Part shown: positions 42,691-52,700 of the stretch, piece after piece | How positions within the stretch are numbered: position 1 is the first letter of the stretch | How the letters are laid out: every line of letters begins with the position of its first letter | Assembly: GCA_033558025.1 (NCBI GenBank) | Contig: JAUCEF010000007.1 | Coordinates: 6,820,001 to 6,884,000, forward strand | Direction: 5' to 3' | DNA length: 64,000 nucleotides | Source of the DNA: Phytophthora sp. 'mugwort' | Taxonomy: Eukaryota > Oomycota > Peronosporomycetes > Peronosporales > Peronosporaceae | Translations under genes and position numbers: made by a program | The notes under the pieces: generated by a model | What the model was told of the DNA's origin: nothing | Databases searched by the model: none | Seen by the model: the letters and a program-made list of their open reading frames with translations, nothing else

Positions 42691-44166
42691 TCAGACAGAC
42701 ATCGCCATCTTGATCGTTCCATGCGGACGGTAGTCACGAACTTCCAAGTCTTCAAATGTGAAGTTGTCAATGTTTGTGGTCTTCTCGGCGTTGATATCCA
42801 GTGTTGGGAACGGGCGCGGGGTTCGCGTAAGCTGCTTCTGAAGCGGTTCCACATGATTGACATAGACGTGCGCGTCGCCAATAACGTGAATGAACTCACC
42901 AGGCTTCAGTCCAGTCACTTGCGCTATCAGCCGAGTAAGCAATGCGTAGCTGGCAATGTTAAAAGGAACGCCTAGTCCCATGTCGGCCGAACGCTGGTAC
43001 ATCTGGCAGGACAACTCCCCGTTGGCCACGTAGAACTGGCAGAACATGTGGCATGGTGGCAGTGCCATTTCATTGAGATCAGTAGGGTTCCAGGCCGATA
43101 GCACAATTCGTCGGTCAGCTGGATTCGTACGTAGCTTGTGGATCACCTCTGCCAGTTGATCCACACCCTGGCCAGTGTAATCGGCGTGCATGTCCGCGTA
43201 CTTGGCACCAAAGTGGCGCCATTGGAACCCGTAAACCGGTCCAAGGTCCCCAACTTCCCGATCTTGCAGTCCTCTACTGTCCAGGTACTCCCGAGATCCA
43301 TTGCCGTCCCAAATGTGGATGTCCTTCTGCTGTAGTGTGTGCGCACTCGTGTCGCCGCTAATGAACCATAGCAGCTCCTCGGCCACACCACGCCAGAACA
43401 CCCTCTTAGTCGTCAGTAATGGGAACACGTTGTTCCTTAGACTGAATCTCATCTGTGCTCCAAAGACTGACAGCGTGCCTGTACCCGTGCGGTCTCCCCG
43501 TTTGGCGCCTTGGGTCAAGATCTTTCGGATCAAATCCAGGTACTGCATCTCCTCATGCGGCGTCGTGTTGTCTACCAGCGCCGTCGTCTCGACACTCTTC
43601 ACTCCCCCACTCTTCCTCTCCCACTCGACGAACTGGAACTGCACACCGTTCTCCTCCTTGACTTCGGACTCCTCTGTCATCTTGAAGTGCTGCTGGAGTT
43701 GCTCCAGCGGGAAGAAAGCGTCGCACTCGAAATGCCCCTTGACTCTCGTCAGGTGCACCTTATTGCAGTATGGATAGGCCAGTGCCTCAGCGTACACAGC
43801 GCCTCCGCCGATGACGAAGACTTGGTCCACCTTTTTTCCCTGATGTTGCACGAGCTCCAGCGCCTCGCGGAAGCTTGCGGCGATACCCACGGTTTCGGGT
43901 ACATTCCGGCTCCGTCTATAGTCACCGTTGCTCGTCAGCACCACGTTGTAGCGATTGGGCATGGGCCGCACCTTGGCCGGCAGCGACTCCCACGTCTTCC
44001 GCCCCATGATAACCGCGTGCTGCCCCGTTGCGTCTGAAGGCGCCGTTGTCAGCACGCGGAAGTGCTTCATATCGGCGGGAAGGTGCCACGGAATCTGCTG
44101 GCGCAGACCAATGCCTCCCGTGGCCTCCAGGGCTGCCACCACGATGCGAACCGAGCGCTCGGTCAT
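42691..44166 (-). CDS. DHFR-TS: bifunctional dihydrofolate reductase-thymidylate synthase
   Basis: 491 aa, single exon. Residues about 1-180 form [24 protein letters not shown] (folate and NADPH site), [15 protein letters not shown] and [15 protein letters not shown] charged linker of about 25 residues leads to thymidylate synthase from about residue 207: [65 protein letters not shown] with catalytic Cys372, [20 protein letters not shown], and the C-terminal KMAMSV that closes on the substrate. It makes dTMP from dUMP and recycles dihydrofolate to tetrahydrofolate. The fused form is usual in oomycetes, plants and many protists. All motifs look intact, so it is probably functional. It is divergent from the Myb gene with about 1.1 kb between starts. 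Confidence 0.97.
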   Translation of the reverse strand: MTERSVRIVVAALEATGGIGLRQQIPWHLPADMKHFRVLTTAPSDATGQHAVIMGRKTWESLPAKVRPMPNRYNVVLTSNGDYRRSRNVPETVGIAASFREALELVQHQGKKVDQVFVIGGGAVYAEALAYPYCNKVHLTRVKGHFECDAFFPLEQLQQHFKMTEESEVKEENGVQFQFVEWERKSGGVKSVETTALVDNTTPHEEMQYLDLIRKILTQGAKRGDRTGTGTLSVFGAQMRFSLRNNVFPLLTTKRVFWRGVAEELLWFISGDTSAHTLQQKDIHIWDGNGSREYLDSRGLQDREVGDLGPVYGFQWRHFGAKYADMHADYTGQGVDQLAEVIHKLRTNPADRRIVLSAWNPTDLNEMALPPCHMFCQFYVANGELSCQMYQRSADMGLGVPFNIASYALLTRLIAQVTGLKPGEFIHVIGDAHVYVNHVEPLQKQLTRTPRPFPTLDINAEKTTNIDNFTFEDLEVRDYRPHGTIKMAMSV

Positions 44167-45253
44167 TGCTGCTGCTGGTGTATTTGTGCACGAAGGATGT
44201 TGTTCTGCGCCAAAAACGCACCGACCAATGGCGTTCGCGCCACATAATTGACACGCCAGGTCTCCTGCTCTGGCGCAGGATAAAATGACAAAAGATCGTC
44301 TGTCGACTCATTGGCGTACCAGCTCGCTCTCCACTTCTACTGCACTGCGCCGCTTGAATGGTCTGGACTCCCGAAGTGTCGTCGGAAAATTTATCTTCCA
44401 AAAGACGACGCGTCCGCCTTCAGCCGTATTGTCAACGCACGCTCGATGGTGTTTACCAGACCTGGCTGCGAACTGAAATGCGCGCACATAACGTCATGAC
44501 AAAAGAGCGAACCGGCATACTGTAGTTTACGGGCGACGGTATTACCTGCTATGCGGGCCCACTGCTTTGAGTTAGATAAACCGGCAGCAGTCTGCGGTTG
44601 CACTCGGGTCGGGCTGTAACGCGACGTAACCCTCTCGCTGCAGACGAACACGACACTCGACGGTTGCTACCATAAGTAGCGCGGCCCAGGAAAGGCAGCC
44701 ATGTCGCGACAAGTTCAACGCCTCCACAGCGGGGGTTTCCCCCGTGTTTTCGCCGTGGTTTCAGCAATGGTTATTCCTTGACGAACGGGTTATATTGCAT
44801 AACCTGCCGTATTTTATGTGGGTTTGTTGAGTTTTAAAAATATCATGTACAACGGCATCTGATAAGTTGTATAATTACATGTATGCCTTATGCGAATTGA
44901 GGAAGTAGATACCGTACTAGAGAGACCAACCGCCGACCGTTGAGAACCTACTCTCTGCCGGGCATACAAATCGCCATACTAAGCTAGCCGCGCGCCCTTT
45001 CGGGACCGAAAAAGTATCCATCGAAGCGTATGTCGCTTGCTGATTGGCCGAAATCGACGAAAACCGCTCGCGAAACGTTCCACTCTTTCGATCTTGGGGA
45101 GCCGCGGGCCGAAAACCATCTTGGACTTGGGACGCGGCACAGAGTCCCAACTGCCACCCGCAGTCGCAAAACGCCCCCGCGCCGCCCAAGTCAAGCCACA
45201 GCAACGCTCGCCAAACGCTCGAGCAACGGCTGTTAAAAGCAACAGACACCGAC
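44167..45253. other. shared upstream region of DHFR-TS and Myb genes
   Basis: 1.09 kb between divergent starts. Small ORFs here lack motifs. It contains a short stem (cgggggtttcccccg near 44736) and an AT-rich part at 44770-44900. It should hold both promoters; no oomycete initiator element could be placed with certainty. Confidence 0.5.
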
Positions 45254-47025
45254 ATGAACCGCAAGTTGGAGCTCATGGAACTGGAGGACGGCGGCGGCTC
45301 CAGTTCGACACTCGAGCTGCTACGTCGTGGTGACTCTGGCAGCAGCAACCAGGGGGGCGAGATTCCCCTCTTGGAGGTTGCTCACAACCCAGACGTACGT
45401 CGTCTGTGCAGTGTTCTCTCTCTTTCTCTCGGTAGTGGTAGTAGTAGTATTTCTAACTGGGGGGAGTTGTATGGTCATTGTTGACGACAGTTGAGTTATC
45501 TGCGGGCCACAGCCACGCACGGTAGCAGCAGCACGACCAGCAGCAAGTATGGCAGCCCTGAAGAGTCCTTCGGCGAGGAGGACGAGGACAACAACGGCGT
45601 CAAAAAGGCGGTACGCCGCAAGACGGATTCAAACAGCAAGCGCCCCTGGACGCGCGAAGAAAATGACAAGCTCATGCAGTTGGTCAAACAGTACGGTGCT
45701 AAGCGCTGGTCACTCATCGCCATGCACTTGCCGGGTCGTGTCGGCAAGCAGTGCCGGGAGCGGTGGCACAATCACCTGAACCCATCGGTCCGCAAGGACG
45801 CATGGACAGCTGAGGAAGACTACGTCATCTTTGAGTGCCACAAGAACGTGGGCAACCAGTGGGCCGAGATTTCCAAGATGCTACCCGGCAGAACAGACAA
45901 CGCCATCAAGAACCGCTACTACTCGACCATGCGTCGGATGCAGAGACAGTCAATCCGCAAGAAAGGCCCCATGCGCGAGGGCAAGAGCATCCGCGTGGCA
46001 TCCGTCACGTCGTCTCCAGGGCACAATAACAACAACCAGGTGGGGCCTGGACCTATGCAGCGATCCTTGAACGGTATGCAGCCCCAGCTGTCGCCACAAC
46101 AGCAGCTTCCGCAGCGCGGGGTGAGTTACCCATCTAACTTTCAGAAGCTCTTCACGGAGATCTTTGGGATTGCCGCACGCGTGAGTTCCCCCTCCCGTGG
46201 TGCTGCTCCGGATGAGTGGTTTTTGACACAAAAAGTTGATCAAATGCTGACGATTGTGCTTTGTTTTTCTGTGCTTTGATTATTTTAATGCAGACGGATG
46301 GCAACTCCATGGTCGACTTTGAACGCTCCAACATGATGGCCTCTTCACTGCGCCAACCCACAATGGTATACCCTTTGAACGGAGGCGGCTACTCGAACGG
46401 GATTAACCCGGACTACAGCCGCCCCATGTCGATGACGTCGTCTGCCTGCTCGGTATCCCCCGCTGATGATATGAACCAGAGCAACCAGAACGGAACCTTC
46501 GACTACGTTCCAATGCAGACATCTATCCAACGTCTACGGTCGTCCAGTCCTGGGTCGGTTGCGATGGGCACTCCCCCTCCTTCGACAATGGGCATGATGA
46601 ACTCACCTTACAACTCACCGGCAAGCCACATGCAGCAGCAGCAACCTGGCAACTTCATGATGGCGGGAAATCCGTACTCGAACAACAACAATGTGCGTGG
46701 AGGTATGATATATCCAGGGTCGTCTGGTCTAGGACCCGTGCAGCAGTATCGCTCTGCTGATGCGGCCCCTGTAAATCTCCCGCACAAGCGTATCCTCGAC
46801 GTCCAGGGCTCGCAACGTGACATGTGGAAGAATGACAGTCCTGTATCCGTGACAGCTCCGATTTTCCGTGGTTTGCCAGCGTCGCACATGCAGCAAGGCC
46901 AAGCTAATGAACCGATAGCGATGCAGCAGTCCAAGCCGGTCCCCATGCCCCTGTATAGACAAGCTCCGAGTATCAGCCACTTCGACAGCATGGAGCAGGA
47001 ATGGACGGATGATGCCTATCTGTGA
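45254..47025 (+). CDS. R2R3-type Myb transcription factor
   Basis: Three exons: 45254-45394, 45491-46180 and 46294-47025. Both introns (96 and 113 bp) have GT-AG ends (GTACGT..GACAG, GTGAGT..ATGCAG) and fall between codons, giving 520 aa. Two Myb repeats at about residues 97-198: RPWTREENDKLMQLVKQYGA with Trp spacing and GKQCRERWHNHLNP, then DAWTAEEDYVIFECH with GRTDNAIKNRYYSTM. These helix-turn-helix repeats bind DNA. The acidic N-terminus (GEEDEDNNG) and the long Asn/Gln/Met/Pro-rich C-terminus look like disordered regulatory regions. Nuclear by inference. An alternative donor GTGAGT at 46121 exists but would make a poor gene model. Downstream target genes cannot be told from sequence. Confidence 0.92.
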
Positions 47026-47214
47026 TTGTGGCTGAAGATGGCAAGGGATCAAGTTTTCCTCTCTGTGTGGTTTGCTCCCAGATAGACTGCGTGGTTCATT
47101 CTCTAATGTTATTGCTAGGCGACTTGCAGCGTCTTTTCTCTTCGTCTTGTATACTTTCGTTTTATTTGATTGAATGCACCGACTGACTGCCTTCCCTGAC
47201 TCCTACATGTACAG

Positions 47215-47345
47215 TACTTCACTATTAATACGGTAGTACGAGTACATGTACTACTTGTAGTACTACTTATACATGTCCTACGTGTACTACTACTAGTGCA
47301 TGTACTACTTGTAGTACTGCTACTATAAAAACTACAGTATTATGC
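47215..47345. repeat. TAC/GTA-rich palindromic low-complexity tract
   Basis: The 3' flank of the Myb gene has repeated gtactac/gtagtac words (for example gtacatgtactacttgtagt), many self-complementary, with a related outlier at 47402-47423. It can fold into nested hairpins. Confidence 0.8.
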
Positions 47346-47622
47346 TTGAACCAATGCATTACGTCTGATGAAGATCGAGTCGTTCTGTGTCAAGGAACAT
47401 ACTACTATTAATACGTAGTACCATTTCTTTTTTTACCACTTCAAGTCCCGTCGCTATTTGTGGTGTTCACCCAATGATGACTAAAAATATTGTAAGCAAT
47501 GGGGTGTAAGCCTCTTGATGGCCGTGCAGCCATGAACAACAAGCGGGTACGAATATCGCAAAGCTGCTCCGGTTGCTGTCAGTAAGTTAACTAAACGATG
47601 AACGTTGGTTTTGGTGCAGCGA

Positions 47623-49642
47623 ATGGGGATGCAACAGAGCGTGACACATTGGACGTCCGCTTTGGGTGACACGGAACATGCTACTACGAAATTAGGAGCT
47701 CGCTTCCACCTTCGCGCGCTCTTCCTTCGGCAGCTCGACTTCTCCATTGATGAATTAAACTTCATTGTCACGTACTTGACGAATGAAACGACCATCTCGG
47801 AACAACCATGGTGGCGCGGGCTCGCACACGCCGAACGGTACGTCATTTCATTACCAAGAACCTATTTCTTGAATTGATGACTTCATCGTGTCTTGTTGCA
47901 GCCTTGAGACAGCCAGTCGAATGAAAATGTACCACCTTCGACGCGGTGAAGAGCACGTCATCTGGCTAGCCTCCATGGAGACTCCTCGCTCGTGTATTCT
48001 TTTGTATGGCAATGCCGAAGCCAGACCATTTAATATTGCGACCACACCGGTCATACATTTCACAGAAGGTTCCGTTGTTGGCAATCTTGGGGCTTCATCG
48101 CAACATGTACCATCTCCTCAGTCTACAACGCACGCTTCGTCTTCAACTTCCGCAATGGCTGGTGTCTCTGAGAGTAAATGGAGACGCACCAAGCGTGAAA
48201 ATACCCTACGGAACGACATCCACTTGTACAATAAAGTCATCATCTCTGGTCCAGCAGACTTCATCGTCCTTACAGAAAGCGACGTGCGCGAATCCGGCTC
48301 TGGTGCAGCCGATCGACTTCATTGGGCTACGATCTTTGGGCTGGAAAGGTTTGTCGGGTCTCTCCGCCAAGCTGTTTTTGAGCCCGGTGCGATTCTTATC
48401 CAAGAAGGTCATCAACTCAGCTCCTTGTATCTACTCGTTGAAGGTGAGTGTCGAGCATCAGTCGAACGCGACGACACGAATAATTGCAGCAATTCTCAGT
48501 CCAATGAACTCATCAAAAGCAACTTTAAACCACCGCTTACAACAGCTGAAGCTCAGCTACGACACACCCGAAAGTTCCGCTGGAGTGACAATTCTCAACT
48601 GGCTGTGGCCTCACTTGGTCCCAAATCGACTGTAGGCGACATTTCACTGATGCTTGGAATCCCAGAACCCACCACAGTGAGAGCTGTCACGACTGTACAC
48701 GCCCTAACACTCTCCCAAGAAGATTTTTATCGAGAAAGCAGCGATCGACACGACCCAGAGGTCGTCGCTTGTATCGAGAGTAAGTCTTGACGTATACTGG
48801 ACATCTTCGTCACAGTACTCACTCGTTCTGTCAATTGATATTCAGAATTGCAGAGTACGGCGTACGATACGCTGCGCTTTGTGCTGGAACGGGTCGAAAT
48901 CGAGTCCAAGACTGAGCACTGCGACCAGCGCATCAAGATTGAGTCGCTACGCGAATCTTTGCGCCAAAGGAAGCCAGGTCCATACTAAACTTTCGTCGAA
49001 CGCTTTTCGTTGCATCTTCTGACAAACTTGTTGTAGCCGTGACAGGAGACAAACACTCGACGGTCATTCCTTCTGCTTCATCCACAAGTTCTCGGGGCGC
49101 TTCTAGTGCTGCTACTGTCCCATCCGACATCAGGACCTCAAGTGCTGATACACAATTATCCAACGTCGTATCGCTGCCGTCGGTAGTAGTGAAACACGCT
49201 GCGTCCAACGCAGACACTCGAAGGCAATACTTTCGCAACCAGTTCGACACTAGCTCCATCGCCGCTGTCTCCAGTGAAGACGTCGCTCCACTTGAGAGTC
49301 CGACACGAATGACTCGACAGCAACGAAAGGCAGCGCGGGCCTTTGCCAGCTTGCAACATCCTGTTGCAGGCAACCGTCTCGAAGACTACGTGCCGATATC
49401 CAATAAGAAAAAAGTTAACGAGTCTCACGCCACGGCTCAATCCTCGCAAATGACTCCACAAAACGATGATCTCCTCTTCTTGTTCCCCACGATGACCCAA
49501 CGCCGACAGCTTCACGGAAAGTGCGTACAGCTCAACTCGTCTTGTCATCTTCCTCTGCTCGCTCTACTAACCATTATCATCTGGAAGGACTCTGCCATTA
49601 CTGCCTCGATATCGAGGCTACGATAGCCTTCAAGCGGAATAG
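47623..49642 (+). CDS. cyclic-nucleotide-binding-domain protein
   Basis: Proposed exons 47623-47837, 47902-48779, 48846-48977, 49037-49520 and 49588-49642 keep one frame and give 587 aa. Introns are 59-67 bp with GT-AG ends. The last intron is inferred: without it the protein ends in an odd hydrophobic tail. Two cNMP-binding-like folds are visible. The first, residues about 85-200, is divergent (MYHLRRGEEHVIWLASMETP). The second, about 215-350, has FEPGAILIQEGHQLSSLYLL, VEGECRASVE, a 50-residue low-complexity insert, then GPKSTVGDISLMLGIPEPTT and RAVTTVHALTLS. The phosphate-binding Arg motif is not clear, so nucleotide binding is uncertain. The Ser-rich C-terminus has RMTRQQRKAARAF. There is no kinase or channel domain. 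The 5' end may extend through a further exon, since a good acceptor (ttttggtgcag) ends at 47619. Confidence 0.75.
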
Positions 49643-49784
49643 ATGAAGCAACATACAGGCAAAACAAACACACACAGACACAATTCGTTTTTGAGGTAAT
49701 GGGGTATCCATGAATTACCAAACACAAGTACAGCGGCGTCTCACGCTGCCTTCACTTCACTCAGTTGTGCCATTCTCATCTCAT
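49643..49784. other. convergent 3' spacer
   Basis: 142 bp between the ends of the cNMP-domain gene and the SIN3 gene. It must serve as terminator/polyadenylation region for both; no distinct signal stands out. Confidence 0.5.
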
Positions 49785-52700
49785 TTACTCTGTCCTTTTG
49801 TCATCGTCACTCTTCGTCGCTACAGACGAACCCGGTGCACAAACCTTCGAGTCGACAGCGGAAGCTGCAGAAAGCGCAGCAAAAGTACCATCACTCGGCC
49901 GCTCAGACTTCACCTTGTCGAGCGACGGCCCCTGTTGATCCTTGGGCTTGGCAGCAGCCTGGTCGGCCTTCTCACGATCTTGAATCTGCTCCTGTATTTT
50001 CTCTACTTTGACCACTTGCGTAACTTCGAGCTTCCCGGCAGGTGCTGCGACTGCCTTACCTTCCCCCGTCATAGGATCATCTTCCTGTGACGTCTTAGCC
50101 GCATTGACAGAGGCCTCGCTGTCAGCCATTGTCTTTGCCTTTTTCAAAGCAGAATATCCGTCCGCTGCCACCGTCGATCTAGATGGTAATGTTTCTGACG
50201 CCGCACTGCCCTCCTCGGATGAGTCACGGGCACGCTTCGTCAGCAGCGTCGCGGACTCCAAAGCTTTTGTCGCATTGGTCGAGTGCGCGTCATCAGATGA
50301 AGCACTATCACTCTGCTCGATGCTTCCAGATGATGTTGGCGTCAAAACTCTCTTCTTCATATCGTCATCTTGCTTCGACTCTTCCATTCGTTCATCCTCG
50401 TCGTCCAGTGAATCGTGCACTGGCGTGTCATGCACAGGAGAGCCATAGACGGGTGTTGCTGATGGTGTATCCACCGGCGTAGCACTAGGAGAGTCATCGT
50501 CCTCATCGTCGTCTTCGTCGCCATCTTCATCGATAGAGCCCAGATACTCGATAGCCAACTCGGGCTCAATCAGCCACTTGCTGGAGTCCGGGGCCTTAAC
50601 ACGAGGCGAAGGTGCCCAGATTTTAAACGGTTCGGACGTACCCGATGGAGTGCTACCGCCACGCGCTTCCAGGGGAGTTTTACGCAGCACACCAGGATTA
50701 AACTCGATGCGAAACGCACCTTCGCCTTCGAAAATGGACTTGGTCTTGTTGAGGTACGTAGTGGCCTTGGCTTCAGCACCTGTCGGGTCCGTTGAGGGCT
50801 TTGGTTCACCTTGCACGTCAGCAAACGCCTTAATGAGTTCCTGGCATGTGTCATCGTTCGCCAAGTGTTGCATCTGCTTGAGCACCAGCGTCACCAGCTT
50901 ATCCATTGTGAACAAGAAGTACGACGTAGACCCCATGAGGCTACGGCAAGAATCCTCGTACTTGGAGTTGTCGACAGAGCCATCAATCAACGAGTACAAC
51001 TTCGACACAAACGCCTGATAATCGCCAGTTTTCTCCTTGTTTGACGCAGAGAGCGAGTGGTGGGCATGAGCCAGTGCACGTGCTGCCGGATTGATTGTGC
51101 GACGGTTGCGGTTACGCTTCGCTTTCTCACAAAGATCAAATGCGCGCTCAAGCCGGTTGTGCAGCATCTGATACAATCGCAGGAATGCGTACGCGTGCTG
51201 ATTGCCATAAAAAGTTGACTTGTAATCCGCTTGCACCTTGGCTGCATCCTGCTTACTGTCCAGTGCAGGAAGTCCGGGCGGGAAATCAGCAGCCTCTTGG
51301 ATGGTGAGAGCACTTGGCTGCAAGTACGCCTGACACCCCACTGCAACCAAATTGATTGTAAAATAGCCCTTCTCTCGGTTGAATTGTTGCACAGTTCCCT
51401 CACCAAATTCTGTGCTCACCTCGGTGCCAACAGGCAAGGTCTTGGCTTTCTCGAGCGTCACTGTGGTGTGCTGTGGTTTGCGCACGAGCCACTCTTCCTC
51501 CAGATGGAAGAACGGGAAAAAGAAAGCCTGCCAAACCTTCGACATCTTCTCCTTGTCGGCCACACTCAGATTCTTCTCGGCGGCATATGACAGTAAACCG
51601 AACGCCTCCTTGTGAATCTGAACCGATGCGAACGTGTACGCAAAGTGAGGCTTCAACTTCGTCGAGGACGCAGACTGCGACAAAGCTGTCGCTATCTTGT
51701 CGTCCGTGGCAGCCGGTGCCTTTGCTACATCCGCAGCTTGCTCCTTCTTGAGCGCATCTGCAATATCGGATGCTTGAGGAGGAGCCTTGGCGCCTACAAC
51801 AGCCGACGTAGCTGAAACAGCAGACGGTGACGCGTTCAAGTCCGTCTTCGCTTCTTGAGCGCGCTTCTCATCCGCTTCTAGCTTCTTCTTGGCTTCCTGC
51901 ATCATCATCTTCATGCTCGTCTGCTTCTTATCTTTCTGCTTAAAGTAAAAGCTCGAGTGATCCAGCGACTTGTGGTAATTCTTTTCGTTGACTTCCTTCC
52001 ATTGGCGGTTCAAATCTTCACGTGCACGACGCCACTCTTCGTCTTTCTGCTTAAGCCGCTTCAGAATGACAGGAATCGCGCCTGCAGGATATTTACGCAG
52101 TAATTCCAGGATCTGCGAGCCTGATTCACCGTAGATGCGCGTGATGGCGTTCAAATGCGTCACACGGAATGTTCCCTTCTCCACAACATAATTCCACAAG
52201 TTATCGTCGTCACCGCTTGACTCTTTACTCTTCTTGAGTACTTCAATCTCGTGCGCCAGTGGCTCGAGGATGCTAATGGTGGATGCATTTGCTTCGATCA
52301 CCATATCAATCTCAAACCGTTCATCTTCACACTTGAACAGCGCTTCCTCGTATTGGTTCTTGCGCATGCTCTTAAAAGAGAAATCTTCACTACCCGTAGG
52401 CACCGACACCCAAGAGTCATTGCATACTTGTTTTTCAAGTGCTGAGCGGTGAGAGCAAGGTGGGATCGGGTAACTAGCAGGCAGTCCACGGTATGATGGC
52501 GTAGCACGACGACACTGCGACAAGTCCGTCTCAGCCAGTGGAATAAATGGCCAAATCTCCTTGGGGGTCTTCTGCACCCCATGCGAGCACAAAAGATGGT
52601 CAAATTCTTCCACCAAGTCCGTGTGTCGGCCGAAAAGGTTCCTGATCAGGGACAGCATCTCGTTGCGGTCCAGTACTTCCTGGCTGTACAGTTCCAGACA

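Noticed and set aside
43510..44037. 175-codon plus-strand ORF
   Set aside because: Lies wholly antisense to the intact DHFR-TS gene; no domain seen.
46121..46153. alternative intron in the Myb gene (GTGAGT...TTTCAG)
   Set aside because: At 33 bp it is too short for a spliceosomal intron; the GTGAGT at 46181 gives a better model.
47582..47619. possible 38 bp intron before the cNMP-domain gene
   Set aside because: Too short, and no in-frame upstream ATG was found; only the acceptor is kept as a note.
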